Shown piece by piece: positions 23,401 to 35,482 of a DNA stretch of 64,000 nt (position 1 is the first letter of the stretch; every line of letters starts with the position of its first letter). The notes under the pieces were generated by a model, which saw only the letters and a list, made by a program, of their open reading frames with translations, was not told the DNA's origin and made no database searches. Source of the stretch: Ctenosaura bakeri (taxonomy: Eukaryota; Chordata; Lepidosauria; Squamata; Iguanidae); assembly GCA_948474755.1 (NCBI GenBank), contig CAOLHI010001037.1, positions 310,001 through 374,000 of the forward strand, written 5' to 3'. The translations under genes and the position numbers were made by a program.

Positions 23401-26400
23401 CCAAGAGGGGGACCTTCCATAACCAGAGTGCCACATCGGAGAAGTCCCTGCTGTCACCCACTTTATTACTCTCACTGGTGGGACCCAGAAGACTGCAGAC
23501 CTTGGTCCAGACCTAGTAACTTCCTAGTTCTCAGGGCTCCCTTTCCAGAAAGCCTTTTACCTGAATAGCCAGGGGCATGAGATGCTTCTGTGCTGAGAGG
23601 TGTAGCAGGCACAAGGGGGCAGCAATGTATTGTTGGCGTCCATTATTCAGCCCTGCAGGGACCCCCTCCAGGAGCTTGTAGTCAGCAATGAAAATATTTC
23701 CCTTCTGTGAGGGGAAAAGAAAGACACACAATCTGAACAAAGAGGGAAGCCAAGAATTTCATAGGAGTGGGCCATACCAGTGTCCACCTTCCCTTATCTG
23801 GAGGGGTTTCCAGGATTTGAAATTTTATTTTTTTTGGCCTAATGCTCCCAGAACTCCTTAACCAGCAAGATTTCCTAGATGAAAACTGAAACCTGGGTGG
23901 CGAAGCAACATCAGAGTGTGCTCAGGATGGCAACAGTTCTGAATAAGAAAGAACAAAGTAGGAGAAGCTGCAGCAGTCGCTTTTCCCTGAGCCTACTGGG
24001 AACAACAGTACTCTGCCCCCTCCTGTCTTCTCCCTTTTGAGTTAACAGAATGCAAACTACTTTTTCACTTTCAACTCAGTTGAAGTAAGTGAAGGAATCT
24101 GACAACAAGGAGGGGAATGGTAAGAGGAGGGAGAACCCAGGACATTTTAAGAGCAGCTGAAAAAGTGGGACAGTAGATGACTAACTAGGACTGTCCCTGC
24201 CAAACTGGGACAGTTGGAGAGTACAGCATGGGCACTGGGTGACTTCCAAGGGCTAGAGTATAAAATAGTAACTTTTTCAAGTTCTGGTTTGTTCTCAGAA
24301 TAGGCCCCTAAAATTCCGATTGCATGCGTCCTTTCATACCTCCAGCTCTTTCTGCAGCGTGGTACCCTCTCCAAGAGACTTAGCCACCATCTCCTGGGTC
24401 ACAGGGAAATTTGGTGGGATTTTGGTGCATCTCTGGATCTGTCTTGGGTTCAGCCCATTCAGGAACTGGTACCCAAACAACACATCTTCTTTCCAATTTT
24501 CCGTGATGTATTCTAGAATGGGACAGAATAACAAAACAGTTCCCTGCTCATAGGCTTGCAATCTAAGTAAACCATTTCTATGATTCTATGACACAAAAGA
24601 AAAAAGGGATGGATGTGTAAGAGGGGATTAAGTTCAGTAGATACTGCCTCTCCTTCTTTCCCTTTGAGGCCAGGGATGGAGGGGGGGCCTGTCATCTGCC
24701 TTTAATTCTGTTGATACTTTACTTAAACTTTACATTCAGTATGTTCTCGCAATGTGGACATTCATGTGTTTTAACTTTTCTAAGCCAACTTGAGTACCAG
24801 GACTGGGAAACAGGCAGGAGGTAAAGAAATAAAATTACATATTATCAGTTTCACAGTTTACCAGAGGCCATTCACACTACACAATTATAGTGTCGTGATT
24901 CCACTTTAAGTGCCATGACTGTATTCTATAGAATCCTGGGATTAGTAGTTTTATGAGGCTCTGGAGGTCTCCAGCTGAAAATTGTAAATTTTTGTTGTTC
25001 TTCCTATGTGCCTTCAAGTGATTTCTGACTCATGGCAATCCTAAGCTGAACCTATTGATAAGATTTCCTTTGCAAGGTTTGTTAAGCGGTGGATTGCCAT
25101 TGTCCTTCTCTGACGCTGAGAGAGGGTGACTTGCCGAGGATCACCTATGAATTTCCATAGCTGAGCAGAGATTCAAACCCTCCAGGGTCATATTCTAATG
25201 CCCAAACCACCTATGCCACACTGGATCTAAATATCCCTCCTTGAACTTCAGATCCTGAGACTCCACAGGTTGAACCCATGGCAATTACAGTGGAATCATA
25301 CCACCATAATTGTTGTGTGAAGGGGCCCTACCACATGTTACTAAATGGAGTCTGGGACCACTAATTATGCCCTGTTTCAAGCAGTGCCGCTGTGACTGTG
25401 CTGTGATCCTATCTATGACTGGTGCATTATGATGTTTTCTCAGTCCATTTGAAATTCCTCCAGTCGGAATTATTATTATGCATTATTTATTACCATTATC
25501 ATTAATATTATGAAGCAGAGCTGGTTGGATTTGTTGGCTGACGGGTTCTGCAGGCTGTCATTCCAAAAAGTAAACTCTCCAAAAGTAAGCTCAGGATTTT
25601 AGCATGGCTTCCATCTTACCTGACACATCTGACTTGTTGAACCAGAAAACATTCTTGATGTCCTCCAGATTCTCCCAGGATTCTTGGCTATCAGAATAAC
25701 CTCTCAGCCTGAGTTCTATCTTCCTAAAGGGGTGGTGGAAAAGAACGTAAATGTTGCGATGTCTGAGAGTGACACAGCTTGTCTAAACTTTTAGATATTT
25801 CATGCATATAAATTACCACTGTGAGCAAGAGGAGAATCCATTCCTGCCAAGCCCCCTCATTTACCTGTTTTCTGCACTAGACTGTTATAGCACTCTGATT
25901 CCACTTTCGACATCCTATGGAATCCTGGAGTTTGCAGTTTCGGGAGGGGCCACCCGGCCCCTCCCGAAACTGCAAACTCCAGGATTCCATAGGATGTCGA
26001 AATGGAATCAGAGTGCTACAACAGTCTAGTGCGGAAATGGCCTTAGTTGTTAGAAGTGCAACGATACTTAGTGTAGAGTCAATAATGCCTCAGAGATGAT
26101 AGCTATTATAGATTTAGCATACCTTCCAACTGTCCTGAATTGGCAGGAATAGTCTCGATTAATCCTCTGTCATCCCACTTTTTCAGATGCTTTTAATATT
26201 GCTTCATTTCTGTCTCCTCCTCCCACTTTCCCTCTTCATCCTCAGCTTACTTCTATTGCTGCAAACTGAGTTCACAGTGGTAAAATAGCTTGCACTCAAT
26301 TAACCCAGCAGGGGAGAGTGGAGAAGAAGCAGCAGAATCTTGCCCTTCCTTCCCAGGAGGTTCTGGTAAAAGCAAACTGCTGCTGCCCTTCATAACTTGC

Positions 26401-29400
26401 CTGCTTTTCCTTATTAATAACTTTTGCCATTTTGGCCATACTCTAATGTTGGTGGGCCACACATCTCCCAGTTTTCACATATGAAATGTTGGAGGGGATG
26501 AGTTCGATAGTTAAGAGGACTCAATATTTCTCTCTATCCCGGCCTCACTGTGATACAAAGGGAAACAATCAGGGATGGTTTTGTACCTCTTCTTCTCCTG
26601 CCAGTTCTCTTTCAGCTCTTCTCTAGAATGAAGCTAGATTAGATGAGCAACCCTAGGTAATTTCCCTATCTTAAAATGGAGTTCCTATAGGAAAGCCTTT
26701 AGTTCATTTTTCTAAGCCAGTGGTGTCTTTGCTCCTTCATCAGCATCTCAGGAAGGACTTCCTGATGGTCAGAGCAGTGGGATATGCCCTCAGAGTGTGG
26801 TGGAGTCTCCTCCTTCTTTGGAGATGTTTAAGCAGAGGCCGGATGGGCATCTGTTGGCAGTGCTTTGATGTTTGATGTTCCTGCACGGCAGAAAGGGGTT
26901 GGACTGGGTGGCCCCTGGGGTCTCTTCCAACTCTATGATTCTAACCGCTGCATGCCCTTTCCATTAGAAGTCACACCTGAGTAAAACTTGGAAAAGAGGA
27001 CATATTGATTACACAAATGCTGGCGGCTGGGGATAATAGGAATCAGAGTCCAACACACCAGGAGGCTGAAAAGTTGAGGAAAAGCGTTTCCTAACTCATG
27101 TTCTTTACTTTGAGGGTTATTTGTTGTTTTGGTAGAATTATGAGTGTTTTCATGCTATGTTGTTTGAAGGGTCCTTGGAACAGAAAATAGGGTAGTTGCA
27201 TATATACTTTTTTAACCAGTTAGCAATCAGGAGCACTAAGATGCTGATCTCCAGCTGGCCCTTGGGTCTTGCTAATTGCTCTTCACACAGCTGTACCTGC
27301 TGTTTTTTTCCTCTGGGTCTTTTTGGCTGTTCTGTTTCTTTGGCTCTCTTGGACCAGAAATTTGTAAGGTCTGGATTCTGCCCCACGCTTCTTCCCAGAA
27401 GGGGCTTAGCTCAGTGCACAGGGACCCAGGCCCAAGAAATAGAAACGGCACTCCAAGTATGGCCACTGCCACCATCCTGTCTGTCAGGGCATGAACTGGG
27501 TGTGTGTGCATGGCTACAGGAGGTCCCCATTGGCTAGAGGCCCAAAGGTGGTGCTCCTCTTGGGCCACATGAGAGCTATGCCCCTGCTTTGGTTTGCTTT
27601 TGGCTTCTTGATCCTACCATCCAGCTGTATCACCATAGATGTAGCTAAAGAGGAGGCAAAATGAAGACATTGCTCCCCAATTGGAATTCTGTCCCTTGAT
27701 GAAATTTCTCTTCAGTCCCCAAATCTCTAGTACAGGCTGAGTTTCCGTTATCTGAAAGTCTGAAGTCCAAAATCCAAAACAAGGCCCTCATCCCGATCCC
27801 CGTGTAGCTACACCCCTATGTGGCACTCACATTGCAGCTTATTAATGGATCTGGCTCCTCTAACACTAATAGAGACCTGTCAGACAAGAGAGAAATCCAT
27901 GCTTCAGGAGAAGCTTGGGATTCATGCCTTATTTTTTAGTATCTCTTGGCTACGAGATCCACAATTAAATTCACAATTAAACAGCACATCTGCCATGTGG
28001 AGTTGCAATGCCACCTGTGTGAAATGGCCAGGAAACCCAACATCAAAAATAATGGCAGGTTACTTACACCCACAAGCTATCTATCCACGCTGGATGTTGC
28101 TAAATTCAGGAAATCCTTTACCTTAGCCAGATTTTATGTTTGGCCATCAGTACTACTGCAGGGTAGATTTGGCAGTTCACTTTATCTATAGGAAGTATGG
28201 CCATGTGGTCTGAATGAAGCGGAAACCATTGCTGTTTCCGTATGCCTTCAAGTTCTTTCCAACTTATGGTAACCTTAAGGCAATCTTATTTTAGAGTTCT
28301 CTTTGAAAGATTTATTCATAGAAGATTTGTGCTTGTCTTCCACTGAGGCTGAGAGAGGGTGACTTGCCCAAGGTCTTTTAGTAAGTTTCTGCAGCAGAGC
28401 ATTGAATCAAATCCTGATCTCCCAAAGTCTTAGGCCATTTCTGCACTAGACTGTTATATTGCCTTTTTTCCATTTTCAACATCCTGTGGAACCCTGGGGT
28501 TTGTAGTTTAGGGAGGGATCTCAAAAGGCCATCCTCAAAGGCCCCTCCCTAAATTGCAAACCCCAGGATTCCACAGGATGTTGAAAGTGAAATAATAGCA
28601 CTATAGCAGTCTAATGTGGAAATGGCCTTAGTCCAGCACTCAAACCATGGTTAGTCACGTCCTATTATCTTGCCATTGCTACAGAGACATGGGCTCCATA
28701 TTTATTGCTCTTATGCAGTGAAATTCAGGTCAACGTCATGATTATTAGTTAATATATTTAATAGAATATTCAGCTTGTCAACATTTAAAAAAAAAAAAAG
28801 AATAACCCTACTCAAGCAACTCCCCACTTCCTTCCTACATAACTCACTTGCTTGCATTGCGTTCAGCAATAAGAGCTGCTTTGGTGAAGGAAAATCTGAC
28901 ATCCCTTTCTAGCTCCTTGACGGACGAGACGTTCAGACAGTAAGGGACACCCTCAGCAAACACTTTCCACCTGTATTGAGAGAAATAAAGTACATTTTAG
29001 TTTCTGCAGTATTATTAACATGTATTACTCACATATACGTATTAGCTTATAACACATTTTAGACATATTTACACATATATTTTAGTATATTTTGTATTTG
29101 AGCTCCAGTAATAAAATAAGTTTAATAAGGAAGATTTTTAGAGATGGTAGGGCCTCCTAAAGACCTTGAAGGGTAACTGGTATTTTTAAGATACACAGTA
29201 GACAAGACAAGGTTGCCATCTGTAAAAGAGTAAACTGATTGATAGGGACATACCAGAACACAAAGGGGTACTTTGAAACTACTGATAAGACACCTGGGAT
29301 GTAACATGAGAAACAAGGGTACACGAGAGAGATGCGTGATCAACATGGGGATGGGAAATGTAACTTCTTAGGTGATCCTGATAGGCCATACCTTTGGGGT

Positions 29401-32400
29401 CCTATCCAATGGAATCCCAGGGGATGGAAAACCTGCAATAGGGGCAGGGGGATAAAATATGGGATTCCGTAGTGGAAGCGTCTCTCTCTCTCTGGGAGGC
29501 ACCCAGTTCTGCAGAAACGTACATTTAAATAAACATTTAATGCTTCAGCTGATCCTGTGCTAAATTGTTTTATGAGACTTTTCAGCTATTTCTTACAGTA
29601 TGGAGAGGGGGGAGGAATGAAAATAGTTTAGACCTGAAGTGTCTCATGCTGAACTGGGGGATTCTGTGAGTTATAGTCCCAAAAGGCACTGTTCTGAGCT
29701 TTGAACTTAAAAGGGCTTGTTGCTGCCAATTTCTGGAGATTTTGCTTTTCCCGTCAGAGAGACGAACAGGGTTATCTACCTCAGAGGTGTGCAGTAGTTG
29801 GGAACTTGGAACTTTGGTGTCCAGATTAATGAGTAATTAACGAGAGGCCTTTCATCATGCTTAATTAGGGCCCTTTTCACACAGCATTTGCCATGCGAAA
29901 GGGCCCCTGGAGCGTTGCACAATTCCAAGAGCCGTCCACATGACGCACTCGTAATCGAGCAATGCTTCAGGGGCCGGCAGGCGCCAATCACGCACTATTT
30001 TATTTTCGTCTTTGAGCCAAAAATGGTGCATGATCGCGCATCGCTCTGGGGCCCCGCGTGCACTTACCATGCATACAGAGCTCCAGAGCCACAGTGCTCA
30101 CACTTCCTGCCCCGGCACAACCTGGGAAAATCCCAGGCTGCACTGAGGAAGGGAGAGGAGAGGCTCTCATGCTGCCTGTTCGCAAGCAGGCAGCAGCTGC
30201 GGAGCTGAAGCAACGGGGACACGAGGGCCTCTCGCAAGGGACTGCTTGAGAGATCCCCGCAACCCAGTTCCACAAAAAGGTAAGCTGCAGAAAGGGCCTA
30301 AGTGTGTGGCATCTTCATCACACTTAATTAATCAGTAAATGACACCTGCTTTAATCTGAGCATTTCAGTATTTATTTCTCCACCAAGTGATCTAACGGAT
30401 CACATCTCCCTGGATGAGCCAAACTTGCCCCACTTCTCCCTAATTTGTTTTTCAAAACAACACAACTCCCTAATTTGTTTTTCAAAAACACGCTGGAGGA
30501 CCACTTTCGGTCGCTCTGGAGCAGACTGAGGTGTGGATCTACACTAAGCAGTCCGGACCCAGTCTGCTCCAAGGTGCAGACGTCCTCCATGGAGGACGCA
30601 CTGCACCGTTTTTTTAAACCTGTGCGGAAATTGGCAGTTTCTTCATATCTTGAGCCAGTGGTAGGTGTTGCATGTATGAGACCACACCTAACATTCCGGG
30701 ACAAAGAAGCAAAGAGTCACTCAGATACACACATACATGCAAACCCTTTTTAGAAATGTAAGTGCCATTGGCAATTCAGGCTTATCTCCTTCCCTGCCCA
30801 AATCAGGCAGACCCTTGGACTGGAAGAGAGAGCACAAGAATCAACAGAAATGTAACATTCTTTATATGAAGCCACAGTTGGATATGCTTTTTAGCTGGTG
30901 CATGGTGTGCCATCTCACAGGTTCACTTACTCATAACAAGACCGCTTGTGTTGAATCTCCTTCTTCCGGAACTCTCTGAGTAAGGGTAGAGTATCCATGG
31001 CAGGGGTTTTCGCTGGAGGAACAAACACAGAAAATGTTGTTTATATAATTAGGAGGCTGTTTGTTTCCTTCCAGATATGCTTCTGGGCTGATCTGAGCTA
31101 GAATGGCTTGAAATTCCAGCTGTTCTGCCAGAGACTGACACACGCCACTGCTGGAAGATAAGCTTTATGGGTGATAGATCAATGCACCAGTTGGTCTACA
31201 GGACAGAAAAACATCACATTCCTTTAGGGGTGGGCTCCAACATCTCCTTGCAGCAAGTGGTGGAACTGGGCCCCTAAAAAACAAACTCTACCCAGACTAT
31301 ACCAAGGTCAGTACTCTAGATCTTCATGGCTGGATAATGGGTCAGCTATCAACACCCACAGCTAGTGAGAGTTTTATCCTCTGGTGGGACCGCAAATTCA
31401 GAATCTCTCCGCATGCTTGGAAACTTCACTTTTTTCACATCTCTTGGAATTCTGTAGCCAGCTCCTTTGGGAGTTGTCGTCCGAAAAAAGCAACTTTTAC
31501 AAACTCTGCTCCTCCTTCTCCAGTGAGACTGTAGGCTCCAGCTCAGCACTCTCTTAAATCAAATTTTATTACTTTTCTTCAATGTAATAACAGTACAAAA
31601 TGATATGCAAAGGAAACTTATAGGACCTTGTATGATACAATGAAGATCTCGTAGTGCAAAATGATAAACATAAATATACCACCATATGACAAAAATCTTG
31701 ATACAGAGTCCACCCTCCCAAAAAGAATCTAAGATATAATCAGTATCAACCACAATCTACATAAATTTTACTTTCCTCTCTTCCCCTTTTTAATTTTACA
31801 CTGTACAATTATAATGTTATGATTCCACTTTAATTGCCATGGTTCCATCCTGTGATATCCTAGGATTTGCAGTTTAGGGAGAGGCACTTAGAAATCTCAG
31901 ACATACAGCTTGTCTCGTGCCTCACCAGGCTACAAATCTCATGATTCCATATGATACAGCCATGACAATTAAAGTGAAATCACGTGCTATAACTGTGTAA
32001 TGTGAAATGACCTTTTGTCTAATTTTGTAACTGCTTCTGCTGTTGTTGCATTTGACAGAAATCCAAAACCAAATCTGGACAAAATTCCCATATTTAGACC
32101 CCATCTTGGTAGAAGCAATATAAGAATTTGCTGTATTATGTGGGCTTTGAAGGGAGAAAAATGTCTATGGGCTGGTATTCACCACATTAAGAATGGTAAT
32201 AAAAACCAGTAGTGATCACCACAAGGCAGGAGCACATTAAAAAATGTCATCTAAAACCCCCGAGCAAGAAAGAGACTAAAAATATACAGGTATTTCTATG
32301 ATGATTTTTCTGGGTATTAATGAGAGTATCAATGAGAGTATCTTTGTTCCTCTTTCTCTTCCAAGAGACTGTTACCTCACTGGTAAAGCCTGTCTTGGGG

Positions 32401-33977
32401 TCTACAATTTTGATATTAAAATATGATTCAATGTGCCTGAGAGGTCACCCGGATGGGCATGTAGGCAGCAACAGTCAAACGATCGAAACCAGGTCAGGCC
32501 AGTAAAATCCCCAGTCACGTAGCCCCAGGAGACCTCAAGCTGTGCAAACTCACAGTAGACAAAGGGTCCTCAGCCCCTGAGAAGCCAACTTGAGGGGATT
32601 AGCATGTTTGCCCCAAGTTGAGCAAATATCCTGTCTGACGAGGACTATTTACATGAAGTCACACCACAACCAAATGCAGCCAAAGATCCTAAGACTTTGG
32701 CAACACCTTGTAAATCTCATCACTCAAAGGAAATTACCATTGTGGATCTTTGTGCCCACTGCAACACCCATTGTTCTCCCCGGGAAAGGATTAGTCCTCC
32801 AGGTACTTTTTCCCTTACAAATAGTCCCGGTTTTTGATCATTTCTTTGGATAGCTCCCAGTCACCCCAGCAGACCATTGCTCCGTCTGTTGAGTGATCCT
32901 TTCAGCCCTCTCTGTGCTGAGCCCCACTTCTCCACTGCCTTCTTGGATCCAAGACTTCAGGAAAAGGTGCAGTATTACCCCAGCTGTACCCCTTGAATAC
33001 TCCCCTATCCAATTTCCTCTCTTTTGTTTCTTAATAACTCTTGGATGCATGTGTGCATGATTGCATTGGTGCATGAGACTTGAATTCAATAAAATCATTC
33101 ATTGGACATTCTTGTTTGGTTTTTGGCTTGGCCTGACCCCGTAAAAACTGAGTAAAAAGACCCCGCAAGGCTACCCTGCCTCTTGCATTGCTTTAGCTCG
33201 TGCTGTGGCTAGTTTCCATTCCCCATCACATGGAGCACATTGACGTGTCCCCCAAGGGACCCCAGAAATCAGAATAACAAGAACTACTTACCTGTTCCCT
33301 CCCTCAGGTCCAAGGACTGGCACCCTTCTATCCACTGGTAGCATGGAAAGCGGTAGGCCCTCCCTTTCGGAGACATCACGGTGACAAAATCGCAGTACCA
33401 GTTTGTGGAGAAGAGTTTGAGTTTGCATTCTTTGTGGAGACGGAGGAGCACAATTTCTCCCAGGTCATGCTCACAAGGGACTTGGTAATCACTCACCTGC
33501 AAAGGAAAAGTCAGAGGATCACTCAGAGGCAGTCCCAGATAACAAGACAGTAGATGGTAAGCCATGTTTCAGCTCTAGTTGAAGAACTTTACCAATAACT
33601 TTATACTTCGCATACACTTTTGGACCAGAGCACCATAGTGAAAATGGGAAAACGGCTCCTCTCATGAGTTTAATGGTTATGTAGAAGAAGGAATTTCAGC
33701 AGGTGTTGCCTGTTAGCTGGTTGCATGACAGCAACACCTGTCAAAATTTCCTCTTCTACGCATTCATTAAAGGGATGGAAGCCCTCTTCAGTTTTCCCTC
33801 TGACAACCATAGTTGGGACCTACACAGATGGGGAGCATCATGAGAGGCTCTTCTTTGTGATCCATCAACCCTACTTGTACATCTGTAGATTCACATAAAA
33901 CAGGACCTTCTCAGTGGCTGCTCCTAGGCTCTGGATATCCCTTTCTAAAGAGGCTCCATTGCCACCCCCAGCAAGTG

Positions 33978-34035
<58 letters not shown>

Positions 34036-35447
34036 TCAACAAGTCTTTCGGAACTGACTATTGATGGGCAAAGGTTTTTAACAATGTGCTCTATTGTCTA
34101 TTTTTCTTGCTTTTTAATATCCATGTTTTCCAATCTATTAACAGCTTAATTATGTCTTAACTTTTTATGTTTTTACTGGTGTGAGCTTTTATCTGTATCT
34201 GTCCTAATTTCTGTCAGCTGCCTTGAGTACCAAAACTGGGGGAAATGTTGCTAATTAAGTAATTAATTACAATGACAACAATTTTCCTTCGAGGTTTCTT
34301 GGGTATCCATCAAAGACTCCCATCCCATCCCAAATGTGGAGCATACTGCCTGGAAGCCCAGGAACAAGAAATACAAATGGCACCCCAAAGTGTGGCCATA
34401 GCCGCCATCTTGCCTGTTAAGACAGAGACTGGGGATGGGGCAGGTGCCCTAGGAGCTCTCCATTGGCTGATGGTTCGGGGGTGTTGCCTCCCCGATTCCC
34501 AAATAGGTCCTCAATCTTGCAATACTAAGGCCACTTGTGCCTCAAGTGACTTCCATCCTCACAGCCCAAGAGCCAGTGTTTGGCCTGCCCCCCCAGTTCA
34601 TGTTACTTCAGATATTTTTATTAACATTCACCACCAACAAGGGGAAAAGCTTCACAAAGGGCTGGCTGGGGACTTCTAGAAGATGTATTCTTCCTTCCAG
34701 CTAACCCCAGAAACACTTTTTCAGGTTCTTGTGAGGGGAAAGTTGATCAGGCACCATGATGTTTTAGTGAGTCTGGTTTTCCTCAGAACCTGCAGATAAA
34801 TGACAGCTGAAAGCCTTTGTTGTTTTTAACTTCTGGCAAGTCAACTGATGGTGACCCTATAGATGAAGACAGACTTCTGAGTCACCCTGTCGTCAACAGG
34901 CCCTTGTAGGTCTTGCAAAGTCAAGACTGCGACTTCCTTGACTGAGTCTCTCCATCTGCAATGCGATCTTCCTCTTTTCCTGCTGCCTTCCACCTTGCCA
35001 AGCATTATTGCCTTTTCTAATGAATCATGTCTTCTCGTGATATGTCCAAAGCATGCAAATCTCAGTTCAGTCATCTTGGCTTCTGGAGAGAGTTCATGCT
35101 TGATTTGCTCTGAGACCCATTCATTTGTCTTTTTGGTGGTCCAGGGTATCCTCAGAACTCTCTTCCAACAACACATCTCAGATTAATTAATTCTCTTCCT
35201 ATCAGCCTTCTTCTTTTCAGCTTTCTCAACCGTTCATAGAAATTGGAAATACAGTGGCATGGACAATGCTGACTTTGGTATTCATGATATATCAGAAAGC
35301 TTACTTCCTCCCATCTGAGCCTGCCCAAAATCTTAGATCTTTGGCAAAGGCCCTGTTATATCTCATAATAGCGTTGCCAGAGTGAAAACTTGGAGAGGGC
35401 TGCTGTACTTTTAATGGATGTTCAGAAGAAAGAATTTAAGCAGCTGC

Positions 35448-35482
<35 letters not shown>

